NCBI GenBank assembly: GCA_963576565.1
Contig: OY755038.1
Coordinates: 204,263,013 to 204,327,012 of the forward strand
Direction of reading: 5' to 3'
Length of the DNA stretch: 64,000 bases
DNA from: Aspidapion aeneum
Taxonomy: Eukaryota; Arthropoda; Insecta; Coleoptera; Brentidae
The position numbers and the translations under genes are program-made. The notes beneath the pieces were generated by a model. The model searched no databases. It saw only the letters and a list, made by a program, of their open reading frames with translations, and had not been told where the DNA came from. Below are positions 52,901 to 62,479 of the stretch, piece by piece; position 1 is the first letter of the stretch; each line of letters opens with the position of its first letter.

Positions 52901-54828
52901 TATAATATACTTCTAAATAAAAAAATATCACATTTGTCTATCGGCGCGATGGCGCTTTATATGCAATTATTTATTATAACAGGCCATGTTTTTTAAAAGA
53001 GTACTTTTTTAATTTTAATAAATGTATCCCGATCGGGAGCTTGATTGTTATTTTTGAAAACAGTAAAAAAGTACTCTTTTTTAAAAAACATGACCTGCTA
53101 GAATAAATAATTGCGTACTTGTAAAAATTTTTTATTAGGAAATATATAAAAAATAAAAAAAAGTTTGCCGGGTGAAATCCCCAGTAGAAATGGCGATGTT
53201 ATGAGGTAAAAACGGACAAAATTGAAATAAAATCAAAAGACATTGGTGTCAATGATTACGCATTTTTAATATTTCTGATTATCCTTGTATGTAGGATTTT
53301 TTTTTGTGAAAGCACCATAAACCTGCTATAAACTCGTGTTTAATTCATTTAAATAATTTAAACGGTTTTAAAGAAAATTTGATATATCCGAGTCAATACA
53401 ATATCTTCAAGAAAATGTGATTTTGCCAAAGAAGAATATATTTTCTTTGATTTTGCTCTGTTTTTGTCAGCATAAAATCTTATCGTGTTTCCTCTGTAGC
53501 ATCTTTTACTTTTTGTTTAATGATTTTTGAGTAGCTAGATCCCAAAAACTTTTTGTGTTAAACCGTATTAATTGTTTTTTGTTTTCTGCTTTTGAGCATT
53601 AAAAAACAAAAAAATATATTTTTTGAAAAATCGCTAATTTTTTGGAAAAATAAAAACTTTTTGTTTGAAACTCTTAGACAATGATTGAGTAGAGACTTCC
53701 ATTTTCTTTATTTATTTTAAACACGACGTTTCGGTTAGTAAATAGTAATAATAAAAAAAACAATTAGGAGATTTTAAAAAATGTAGGCAATATATACAGT
53801 GTGGTCTCGGTTGTAAAGAAATATAATAAATAAGAAACTTATGTTTGTAAGAATCTCTTATATCAATAAATTGCCTCTCCACCACAGAAAAGTTAAGAAA
53901 AAACTTAACGAAAGTGGTTCTTGGAACCGTGGAAGGGTACTGTATAGATATATGTACAGAATTTAATGAAGACGTACAATTATTTGTATATCCTTAAATT
54001 TTGCCTGGTCTATAAGACAACAAAGTGCACAATAGCTCCCCCCCCCTTAATTTTTTTCCTGGGAACGAATTTGCAAGAATTCACTTTTTTATTGGTTTTA
54101 GATATGCTGATAACGGAGATCTCCTTGATTTCATCAAAAGAAATGGCGTCGTTCCCGAACAGCAAGCGAAAATTTGGTTCAAGCAAATGGCCAGCGGACT
54201 TCAATACCTCCATGAAATGAACATTGCCCACCGCGATCTCAAATGTGAAAATATTCTTCTAAGTAAAAAATTTAATGTAAAACTGGCCGATTTTGGATTT
54301 GCAAGATTCTGTGTAGATGACAATGGTCGTCGTATACTTAGCCAGACGTACTGTGGTTCAGCAGCATATGCTGCGCCGGAAGTGGTAAACGGTACTCCCT
54401 ACAATCCAAAACTTTCCGACGTTTGGTCTTTGGGAATTATTCTATTTATAATGCTAAACGCCTCGATGCCATTTGATGACTCAAATCTTCGAAAGTTGTT
54501 AAAAGATCAAATGACAAAGAATTGGGTCTTTCGCTCCAGAGTTCGCGAAACCCTATCATCGGGAGGCAAGTCTCTGGTACGACATCTGCTGGAACCAGAT
54601 TTAACACTGAGGCTAACCTTAGAACGCGTGACGCAGCACGATTGGCTTAAGGTTAAGAAAGATCGCACACCGCCTCTAATGGGACGTTTAGTGCATTCTG
54701 CTCCTCATCCCGATGTTCAGCCAGTTGCCGGCGAATACTCACCAGAGAATGAGCCAGTGGGGGGCGATTTCCAGAATCCGGGTATAAAAAAGAGCCACAT
54801 GATGATAAGTGTCAATGATGCGGCATAA
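49604..54828 (+). CDS. Tssk: TSSK-family kinase, whole gene (two exons)
   Basis: Exons 49604-49908 and 54102-54828 join to 344 codons including stop. The 343-aa protein is a near-minimal CAMK-group kinase: HRDLKCEN with catalytic Asp147, DFG at 165-167, an activation segment with TYCGSAAYAAPEV, and SDVWSLGIILFIML. TSSKs act in post-meiotic male germ cells and are needed for sperm maturation in mammals and flies; role and expression here are inferred from family. The C-terminal 50 residues (PPLMGRLVHSAPHP, SPENEPVGGDF) are outside the kinase fold. The 4.2-kb intron is filled with repeats. AATAAA at 54906 may serve as the poly-A signal. All key residues are present, so this is the functional parent of the decayed copies downstream. 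Confidence 0.92.
50098..51180. mobile_element. Helitron/DINE-like element, copy in the TSSK intron
   Basis: The head GGCACGGAAGTGACC with AAGTTCGCGCGGAAACTG is followed by CACTCACTCACTCATG. Units of about 150 bp follow (CGCTAGAGAGCTGA, CCCTCCCCTATA), then the left half of the palindromic 3' end (AAGAACATTTCATGTAAAAA). The right half of the palindrome is absent. Confidence 0.65.
51460..54005. mobile_element. giant palindrome in the TSSK intron
   Basis: The outer ends are TAGGCCAGGCAAA and, inverted, TAGACCAGGCAAA. The left arm (51460-52090 plus 52790-53025) is complementary, with about 80-90% identity by eye, to the right arm (53035-54005). Landmarks are CAGCATAAAATCTTATCGTG against its inverse near 51940, CCATAAACCTGCTATAAAC against 52065, and TTTCTACTGGGGATTT against 53177. 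The interspersed repeat 52095-52775 is inserted in the left arm only. TAA flanks are possible. No recognisable coding. It ends about 95 bp before TSSK exon 2. Confidence 0.65.
52095..52775. repeat. interspersed repeat with (CAGA)n and hairpin ends, copy 2
   Basis: It has the same order as 21255-21860: TCTGCCAATCTATGGGC, units with CCTTTCGTTTGATA, GGTGGATTTTGTTC, a (CAGA)n tract at 52605-52633 and an end hairpin AGCTCACACTA...TAGTGTGAGCT. The right arm of the surrounding palindrome shows the empty site. Confidence 0.75.
54102..54828 (+). CDS. Tssk: testis-specific serine/threonine kinase, exon 2
   Basis: The TTTTAG acceptor at 54096-54101 is followed by the second part of Arg102, then YADNGDLLDFIKRNG. 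It contains AHRDLKCENILL, ADFGFARFCVDD, CGSAAYAAPE, the lobe helices, TLERVTQHDWLKV and the C-terminal tail ending MMISVNDAA with a TAA at 54826-54828. The frame stays open upstream into the intron, but the family-consistent protein requires splicing to exon 1. Confidence 0.93.
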
Positions 54829-54829
54829 T

Positions 54830-55194
54830 TTTTATTTTAAATTATGAGTCATTATTAAAATTATAAATTGTAAGGGATCAAAATTACTGGTGATTTGGGC
54901 TGTAAAATAAATTGTTTCGAAAAAAAAGTCTACTTAGAATTTTTTTAGCTTTAATGCCAAACAAATCAATTAATGTATTTAATTGTCATTTACGTCAAAA
55001 CGAGATAAAATATGTACAAAAAGTTAAAAATTATTTTGAATACTACCTAATCTTTAAGTCTTAAATAAATATCTGTCAAAAATGTAATGGATTTGCAAAA
55101 TTTCGTGTAGATGTTCGTTTATATCTACTTAAAAAAAATCTATGTTTGTGGCGGATTCATTTTAAAAACAAAACTTTATCTGGGTGTTACGCCA
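54830..55194 (+). other. TSSK 3' untranslated region and downstream flank
   Basis: Contains AAATTGTAAGGGATCAAAAT and TTACTGGTGATTTGGGCTGT, also found after three of the decayed copies (57550, 58080 and 58865), and AATAAA at 54906-54911. Confidence 0.6.
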
Positions 55195-55202
55195 CTATAA
55201 AG

Positions 55203-56930
55203 CAGTGGCGGCTCGTCCATAGGTTTGCAGGTTTGCGCAACCCCCAAAAAATATAGGTAATATAATAAAAGAACAAATAATTGTATATTTTTGAATTCCC
55301 ACCAGAATAATGTACATTTATACGCTACCGCACCTCTATATTGCAGCTCGAATGCAACCCAATTCATGCCTAGGAAACTCAATGCAATTTGACAGGTCGT
55401 TAGGTTAAAGTTCTCACTAAGCTCAAAAGAGGCGCGGCGGTCGCGCGTTTGTTCCTGATTCTATTTTTTTTGAGAATTATCTGTGTTTTGGATTTTCCGT
55501 CCCCCTTTTTTCAGGTCTCTTCCACGGCATTTTATTTCGGGTTAAAATTAAATTTTGTTAAATTTGTAACTTTTGCAATTTTTAAATATAAAAGAATAAT
55601 AATTTCTAGTTGCTTTTCTGGGTGAAGTGTCTAAAGTTCAGACGAGTATAAAATGCATAGTTTTCCGAGACATTTTAAGGTAAGTTTTCTTATTTTCTCA
55701 TTTGAGGTTAGATTGACATTTGATAAAATTTGTATTGGTAGTGTCTTTTTAAGTTCTTATCGCTTACTTTACGGAACTGTGAATACAGGTTTCCAATGAG
55801 GTGCCTTATTTGCCCAGTGTTAATTTTATGTCTATCCCTTTCTTTTGATATTAAGTAAAAGGGAGACACATACAAAATTAACACTAAATTTGTGCTTAAT
55901 TGATGGGTAAACTAGGGATTACCCAGCAGCGTAATGTACTTTGAATAAATTTATTCCTTAATTTTAAATCTTTATCTTACCATAATCTAGTACCTGATTA
56001 ATGTGGTTATAAGTTGATTTTTTTTTATTGTTTTCAGCTTTTGGATAATATGTGCGACCACTGATAAGCAATGTATATATTGCTTTGAAACATACCCTAC
56101 ACAACTTACAACCAAGGCGAGGAGGTACTTTTAAATCATGTCAGATTTTCGTCAAGCTGTTAAAAAGTAGACATTTAAGAATGATTCTCTCCACGAACCA
56201 CTGTTTCATTATTTATTCACTCATCACTCACCAGAAATGTTAAAAGCAAATTTAAATATACTAGATAGTGTTTGGTTTTTCATTATATTTTATTTTACCA
56301 ATCAATTGATCAATAGTTAGTCGTTAATTTGTAGCTTTTTTTATAATAATTAAAACTCATTTAAAAATGTTTTATTTATTGCACTTTATATATCATTTTC
56401 AATCTGTTTATATCTTATAAAGACTGTGTATGTCTTTATAAAATATTGACTGATTAAAAATTTAAAAAAAAACTTTAAAATTAAAGAAAATTTATTATAA
56501 AAGGCGATTTCCCGCCTCAACTTTTAGTTCGTCACAAAGATCAGTAGTGGGCGCCACAGAGTTAACGATCTGTCAAACAGCCGGAGTTGCCTATCTAATA
56601 AAAACTCACTGAACCGCAGCAAAAATCCTTTATCTATGTTCGCCTATGAAAAAGCACGCGAGATTTTGTTTCTATACGTGGATTTCAATGCTGTCCCGTA
56701 AAGCTCAGTAAGGTTGCAGGTCGACTGCAAACCGATTGTTTATTTTGCATGCTAATTTCTTAGTTTAATTTGTCGTGTAGTCCGTTTAAATAAATCCCGA
56801 TAGGTGTGTATTGAATGGTAATTTTGTAATTTATTCCTTTATTATTAAAGCTTGATCCGTATATTTGTGTGTTAAAAAATTACGATTCTCCTTTGCAACC
56901 TCCAGATTTTTATTCTACGGGCCGCCACTG
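55203..56930. mobile_element. hAT-type element, 1.73 kb, downstream of TSSK
   Basis: The ends CAGTGGCGGCTCGTCC and (inverted) CAGTGGCGGCCCGTAG are flanked by CTATAAAG (55195-55202) and CTATTAAG (56931-56938), 7 of 8 matching. An inner hairpin (GTGTTAATTTTATGT and its near-inverse) is at 55815-55895. No transposase ORF. Confidence 0.75.
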
Positions 56931-56969
56931 CTATTAAGAAAAAATTTTAATTAAGAAACCACTACGTTT

Positions 56970-57605
56970 CTCCTAGGAGAAATACTTAGTACAGACGTAG
57001 CAGTCTATACTGGACCAGAAGTCGTAAACAAACGGTACTCCCTACAACCCAAAACCTTACGACGCGACGTTTGGTCTTTGGCAATTATCCTATTCGTAAT
57101 GCTAAAGGTATCGATGCCGTTTGATGACTCAAATCTTCGAAAATTGTTAAACGATTAAATGACAAAACATTAGGTCTTTCGCTCCAGAGTTCGCGAAACC
57201 CTATCATCGGGAGGCATGTCTATGGTACGACATCTGCTGGAACCAGATTTAACACTGAGGCTAACGCTAGAACGCATGACGCAGCACGATTGGCTTAAGG
57301 CACAAAGTATTAACCTATATATTCTGTGCTTAAGGTTAAGAAAGATCACACACCGCCTCTAATGGGACGTTTAGTGCATTCTGCTCCTCATCCTGATGTT
57401 CAGCCAGTTGCCGGCGAATACTCACCAGAGAATGAGCCAGTGGGGGGCGATTTCCAGAATCCGGGTATAAAAAGGAGCCACATGATGATAAGTGTTAACG
57501 ATGCGGCGTAATTTATTTATTTTAGATTATGCTTCATTACTAGAATTTATAAATTGTAAGGGATCAAAATTACTGGTGATTTTGGGCTGTAAAATAATTT
57601 TTTTT
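56970..57605 (+). pseudogene. TSSK partial copy 1 (decayed)
   Basis: It matches TSSK exon 2 from the CGSAAYAAPEV region to the stop and into the 3' UTR. Frameshifts lie early (AAACAAACGG near 57028 and TTACGACGCGACG near 57057), the frame is broken near 57158 (GATTAAATGAC), and an insertion of about 30 bp at 57300 splits LKVKKDHTPPL. The tail MGRLVHSAPHPDVQPV to the stop is intact (57356-57511). Confidence 0.88.
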
Positions 57606-57739
57606 GAAAAAAATTTTAGTAATTATGTTGAAAGTATCAATGAATTTAATTGATACAAATTTATGTCAAAACAAGATATATATACGAAAAATGTATAATA
57701 ATTTTGTGTACTTACCTAACCTTTAAATCTTAGATATTG

Positions 57740-58130
57740 TAATATAATAAATACAACGTAAAACTGGGCTATTTGGAATCTGCAAAATTTTGTGTAGATT
57801 GGTAGGTAGATCTACTGGAACCAGTTTTAACACTGAGGATAACCTTAGAACGCATGATGCAGCACGATTGGCAAGATGCACACCGCCTCTAATGGGGCGT
57901 TTAATGCATTTTGCTCCTCGTCCCAATAATCAGCCTGTTAATGTTGCCGGCGAATAATCACCAGAAAGTGAGTCAGTGAGGGGCGATTTCCAGAATCCGG
58001 GTATAAAAAAGAACTACATGATGATAAGTGTCAATGATGCGGCATTTTATTTTAAACTATGCGCAATTACTAAAATTTATAAATTGTAAAGAATCAAAAT
58101 TACTGGTGATTTGGGCTGTAAATAGTGTTG
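57740..58130 (+). pseudogene. TSSK partial copy 2 (decayed)
   Basis: It starts with a diverged version of KLADFGFARFCVD (57758-57798), jumps to LLEPDLTL-like codons, loses LKVKK and continues to the C-terminus with a premature stop (GGCGAATAATCACC near 57950), then the TSSK 3' UTR. It is fused at its left to sequence like that 3' of the parent gene (ACCTTTAAATCTTA), so the break points fall in the 3' flank and mid-kinase. Confidence 0.85.
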
Positions 58131-58215
58131 CCGCTCGAGACGAGACGAGAGAGAAGATTCTTTCTTGTCCAGAGATTCTCGTTTTTCTTGTTCTCTCGAG
58201 CAAAAAAAGGTTGGT
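58130..58215. repeat. GAGA-rich hairpin
   Basis: CTCGAGACGAGACGAGAGAG and an inverse-like CTTGTTCTCTCGAG flank a TTCTTTC loop. It follows TSSK copy 2 directly. Nothing recognised between 58215 and 58695. Confidence 0.45.
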
Positions 58216-58697
58216 TTTATAAATTTTTATAATTTACCATCTGTTAACATGTTAGTTTAAGAACAAGCAGGAGCAATTTTCAGAAAATCAGAATCTAAAT
58301 CGAAATTTTTGTCATTTTTAACTTACTGTAACTTAATCCGTGGACCCACTGGATGTATGTTTGTGTCGCGCTAGGTACTAAACGGCTGAACCGATATTGA
58401 CAAAAAAGGTGTCATTAAATTGCTACTGGTCCCGAAAGTGCTCTAGGGTATATATTTTTAAACAGGAGTCAACATGGCGGTTGTCAGATGTCATTTTGTC
58501 ACATGTTGTAGGCTTTAAGGCATAAAAATTATCTATATATACTGTATATACATACCCCCAGCGAAAAACCTTACCCTTCCTTTCGCCGTGCCGCAGTTGG
58601 GTAAAAATAATCTTTTATCAACGAACACTTGGGATTTTAGAGACAGTTTTAAATAAATAAAGCGATGCAAAACATTTCCACAGCTTTTATTTAATCG

Positions 58698-58935
58698 GTA
58701 TCAACCTTAGAATGCGTGACGCGGCACGATTGGCTCAAGGTTAAGAAAGATCGCACACCGCCTCTTATGGATTTCCAGAATCCGGCTATAAAAAAGAGCC
58801 ACATGATGATGTGTCAATAATCCGGCATAATTTTTATTTTATATTATGCGTCATTAATAAAAATATAAATTGTAAGGGATCAAAATTACTTGTGATTTGG
58901 GCTGTAAAATAATTTTTTTTGAAAAAGTTATAATG
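58698..58935 (+). pseudogene. TSSK partial copy 3 (decayed)
   Basis: It matches LERVTQHDWLKVKKDRTPPL (nucleotides from 58706). An internal deletion then joins to FQNPG..KKSHMM, followed by a broken C-terminus and the TSSK 3' UTR landmark AAATTGTAAGGGATCAAAAT. Confidence 0.85.
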
Positions 58936-59184
58936 TTGAACGCATCAATTAATTCAATTGATACTAATTTACGTCAAAACAAGATGAGGTGTGACAATTA
59001 AATTTTAAGCCTGGCCCCCGTACCCACTAACACGTTTTAAATCTCCACGCCTTGGGCGGTTTGAGTTATTCACCTTGGTGTGCGTTCTACTACCGCGCAC
59101 AATCTTGTCGTCTTTCCTCTGCTAGTTTGGCTTTCCCAGTGGTTTGAAGCGGATCGTGCATAGCTCATTTGGCGGAATTACGAC

Positions 59185-60345
59185 AAACGAAAAAATTGAG
59201 CAACGTATTAATTTAAAGTAAAACTCAAAAAAACAGCTACTGAATGCTTTCGAATGCTAAAGGATGTCTATGGGTAGCTGTGTATGTCTCGTGCAATGAT
59301 TTTTATGTGGCATAAAAGCTTTTTCGAGGGTCGTGAAGCGGCTCTGGAACGAAACAGCGATGTACAAAATAGCGACGTACGAAATAGCGAGTAATGAAAT
59401 AGCGACTATCAAAATAGCGATGTAATGAAACAGCGACTATCAAAATAGCGATGTATCAAAATAGCGTTTGTAACAAAACAGCGACATATCAGAATAGCGA
59501 TGTATCAAAATTGCGACAATCAAAATAGCGATGTATCAAAATACCGAATCAAACCAAACCGAATCGATTCAAACCAATCCAAACCGAACATTTCTAACAA
59601 ATTTTTTCAAAAAAATAACTTCCTTGACTTTTTTTCCAGGATGCTAGAGGGTGTGAATCCGAACCGAATCGCACCGAACCAAAACGAACCAAACCGAACC
59701 AAACTGAACCGAATTCGGTTCAGTTTGTTTCGGTTCAAAAGAAGTCTGGAGAGTTTTTTTTTAAATATGCTGGTTCGGTTCGGTTCGGTTCAGATTCACA
59801 CCCTCTAGGATCCCAAGAATTCAGGGAAGTTTTTTTTTTTAATTGTTAGAAAGAAACCCTTTTGTCAAACTATATGCCAAAACCGAACCAAAATATAGCT
59901 ATTTGTTGTTACATCGCTATTTTGATACAATCGCTATTTTGTTACATCGCCATTTTGTTACATCGCGATTTCGATAGTCGCCCTTTCATTACATCGCTAT
60001 TTTGATTGTCGCTATTTCGATACCGCTATTTTGAACATCGCTATTTCGTTCCAGAGCCTCGTGAAGCAGTTAAGGATGATGAACGAGAAAGGCGCTCCAA
60101 CACTCGCTCCCTATCCAATGAGCAGTTTTTAGCTAATAAGAATATCCCCGTGGTTAACCACCCACCACATTCACCAAACTTGGCCCCTTGCGACTTCTAC
60201 CTATTTCCGAAAGTGAAGAAATCGTTAAAAGGAACCCGTTTAAAAATATTAGAACATGTCAGGGAAAAAACGACAAGACTTCTTATAACAGCCTTTCTTC
60301 TGATAATTTCCAAAATTGCTTCCAACATTGGAAAAAACGCTTGAT
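59185..60345 (+). pseudogene. mariner transposase remnant, split by a foldback element
   Basis: IEQRINLK, KTATECFRMLKDVYG, CMSRAMIFMWHKSFFEGREA before 59339, and VKDDERERRSNTRSL after 60067, form the mariner N-terminal helix-turn-helix region. The frame then jumps to FLANKNIPVVNHPPHSPNLA and PCDFYLFPKVKKSLKGTR, the C-terminal D34D-type region. About 190 residues, including the first two catalytic aspartates, are deleted. In-frame stops occur. Motifs resemble irritans-type mariners. Confidence 0.85.
59340..60058. mobile_element. GGCTCTG foldback-like element, copy 4, with exact 9-bp duplication
   Basis: It begins GGCTCTGGAACGAAACAGCG and ends with the inverse. TCGTGAAGC lies on both sides (59331-59339 and 60059-60067). 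Removing the element and one copy restores the mariner frame (FEGREA|VKDDE). Arms are arrays of AAAATAGCGATGTATC and AAAATAGCGACTATC units. The inner layer has GATGCTAGAGGGTGTGAATC, AACCGAACC runs, a central GAATTC dyad at about 59712, GGTTCGG runs and CACCCTCTAGGATCCC. 719 bp, near-perfect nested palindrome, no coding. Confidence 0.87.
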
Positions 60346-60429
60346 TGATTGATGATTGATGGGAACATCATGAAGTTGTATTAGTATTTAAATAAAGTAG
60401 ATTTTTTTCACCAGTTTAGAAAAATTAAT

Positions 60430-60744
60430 AATAATTTTTTGTACTTACCTAACCTTTAAATCTTAAATATACCTCTGTAATAAATGCAACATAAAACTGG
60501 CCTATTTTGGATCTGGAAAATTTTGTGTTTTTCATTTTTACAGAATACATTGGGTTTTTACACAATTGGATTTAGAAAAAGGCAATTGTCTTGTAAATTT
60601 TCATTTTCCATAAAAGTGAAGTCTGCTGAAGAAAAAGAAAGCAAGAAAGATCGCACACCACCTCTAATGTGGCGTTTAGTGCATTCTGCTCCTCATCCCG
60701 ATGTTCAGCCTGTTGCCGGCAATTAATCACCAGAAAATGAGCCA
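60430..60744 (+). pseudogene. TSSK partial copy 4 (decayed)
   Basis: The left flank ACTTACCTAACCTTTAAATC and a KLADFG-like remnant (AAAACTGGCCTATTTTGG) match copy 2. An unrelated stretch with GTGAAGTCTGCTGAAG follows, then KKDRTPPLMWRLVHSAPHPD and VQPVAGN with a stop. It ends at GAGCCAGTGGGG, where the inverted mariner piece begins. Confidence 0.82.
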
Positions 60745-60812
60745 GTGGGGGCCAAGTCTGGTCGTGAATGTGGTGGGTGGTTAACCACGGGGATATTCTT
60801 ATTAGCATGCTC
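60745..60812 (-). pseudogene. inverted mariner transposase fragment
   Basis: The minus strand encodes ANKNIPVVNHPPHS and PDLAP, the same segment as at 60125-60185. It retains the canonical PDLAP that reads PNLAP in the plus-strand copy, so it is an independent or older copy. Confidence 0.75.
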
Positions 60813-61796
60813 AAGTGAATACAAGGCAATGCAAACGAAGCATTCGTTTGGGCGCTGCGAGGCTTGCGAAGTAGCAGTTTGCTAAACCCCGCCTATGTAA
60901 CATTTATTTATCAATAAAGACGATTTATTATTATTATATAATTCTGCCTCAAATGAATACGCGACTAAAGGTCCAGCGGCTAATCGTCCGCGGTGAATTG
61001 TCACATTCCCTGTCTGATTACCTATAGGTATGCGATATTTCATACAAAACCATTTTTTTTTCTTTTGTTTACTTTTTCTTACGTGATTTTGTGGTGCTTC
61101 ATTTAGATCACTGCACACCCATTTGTTGTTCTTTAACTATACCATCTTTCAATATTAATAATTGTGCTTTAAATTTGCCGGGTGAAATTAAAACCTTGCC
61201 CCGCGCGACGCTGCCAGCTTGTAATTATTTACGCTAAAAAAGTTCACTCAATTAATCGCTTGTTGTTAACCACAGATAATAAAAAGAACTAGACAATCAT
61301 GTCGTAAGCGAAGATTTAACTTTTTTTTTAAGTAAATCAATTAAAAATACTGTTTGTTGTCTAGTTTTGGGAGAACACTGCCACGTTGCCCTCCCTGTAG
61401 CAGCCGCCACTGGTCAATACTCGTCAAGTCATTATTATGTAATAATCTTGTAAAATCTCAAGATTTTTAATAGTTTTCAAGCACTTTTTTTGGCAGGGAT
61501 ACATACTTTCACTATCCTATCACGGCTAACCGTGCTTTTTTTTAATTATTTTAGACTCTGAGGATGATATCGTAAGCGTTGAGACGTTGGCTCTAGTCGT
61601 TAAATAAATGCCAAAAAATTCAGCAAAGATTTCGCTTGCTGGTCACCTTATAAACAATTTGTGAATAATCCATAATTAATCCGAACCGGTATGCTCGCTT
61701 GAATTTTCCTGACGAACATTACCAATCGAACTTTCCTAACGACCGACATTGCTGTCAGCTGTCACTGTCATCGAAAAATTAGGTTAGGATAATTTG
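60813..61796. other. intergenic stretch and MYG1 promoter region
   Basis: A lone hAT-like inverted end (GTAGCAGCCGCCACTGG) lies at 61397-61413 without a partner. The 100 bp before the MYG1 start contain AACGACCGACATTGCTGTCA and TTAGGTTAGGAT; no TATA box is evident. Confidence 0.35.
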
Positions 61797-61861
61797 ATGG
61801 GAAAGCTGTTTTTGACAAAATTTTTCCAAATTTCCACTATTTCAGCGACGGTTTGGAGAAA
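61797..61861 (+). CDS. Myg1: MYG1 exon 1 (targeting peptide)
   Basis: 65 nt from ATG at 61797 to the GTAAGT donor. Ends with two bases of an Asn codon completed by exon 2. The upstream start is preferred because the frame joins cleanly and gives a classical presequence; if it is not used, translation would start in exon 2. Confidence 0.8.
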
Positions 61862-62479
61862 GTAAGTTTACATTTACAAAATTTTACTATTTAGAAACAT
61901 ACATTCGTCAGGTCGCAAGCTTCTACTTAATGTTCTTAGCATATGCTGAACAAACTCTATGGTAAATAAGTGTAATTTTGTGCCTAGGTTTCTGGACATC
62001 AGAATATTTTATATGTTTATACCAATAATTATATTTACATTTATGTCCTTATTACAATAGGCATATGATTTTATCTTCACAGTTTTAACATTATGGCTTC
62101 CAACAACAAAAGTCCTCGCATGGGAAAAAGGATTGGTACACATAGTGGAGTTTTTCATTGTGATGAAGCATTGGCTTGCTACATGTTAAAACAGTTACCT
62201 GAGTATTCACATGCAGATATTATTAGGACCAGGGAACCAGAGGTATGTAACAACTGAACTCTATTTAAACATGGGAACTGTTGAAGCCTTATAAAATTTA
62301 TAATTTGACCCATTTTTAATATAATTTTTTTTAAAGGTATTAGATCAATGTGACATAGTGGTTGATGTGGGTGGTGTTTATGACCCTACAAAGAACAGAT
62401 TTGATCATCATCAGAGAGGATTCAATGAGACATTGAGTTCTGTACGGCCAGATTTAAGTACCAAGTTTGATACCATAAG
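61797..62479 (+). CDS. Myg1: MYG1 exonuclease, exons 1-3 (gene runs off the window)
   Basis: Exons 61797-61861, 62083-62242 and 62337-62479 join in frame (122 codons plus two bases). Exon 1 encodes [20 protein letters not shown], basic, hydroxylated and without acids, as expected of a mitochondrial targeting peptide. A second Met (MASNNKSP) at 62093 could give an untargeted form. Then come [16 protein letters not shown] (residues 42-57), IVVDVGG and RFDHHQRGF with DHH at 98-100. These are the metal-binding motifs of the MYG1/UPF0160 family, a DHH-like 3'-5' RNA exonuclease acting in mitochondria and nucleus. Splice sites GTAAGT/AG, GTATGT/AAAG and GTAAGA are good. The remaining two thirds lie beyond 64000. 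Confidence 0.93.
62083..62242 (+). CDS. Myg1: MYG1 exon 2 ([10 protein letters not shown])
   Basis: The acceptor is TTCACAG. It encodes [34 protein letters not shown] and DIIRTREPE, ending in phase 0 at GTATGT. HSG.FHCDEA is the family signature. Confidence 0.93.
62337..62479 (+). CDS. Myg1: MYG1 exon 3 (DHH motif)
   Basis: After TTTTTAAAG it encodes [30 protein letters not shown] and LSTKFDTI, ending after two bases of an Arg codon at GTAAGA. VDVGG and DHHQ are conserved metal-site motifs. Confidence 0.93.

Noticed and set aside
54025..54101. Reading frame open upstream of TSSK exon 2 (starts MHNSSPPLNFF)
   Set aside because: It is intron sequence: the TTTTAG acceptor and exact phase match to exon 1 give a complete kinase domain only when spliced.
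57326..57511. 61-codon ORF as a separate short gene
   Set aside because: It is the intact tail of TSSK partial copy 1, with frameshifts upstream.
60006..60344. 112-codon ORF as an intact mariner protein
   Set aside because: Its first codons lie in the foldback element, and the transposase lacks about 190 internal residues including two catalytic aspartates.
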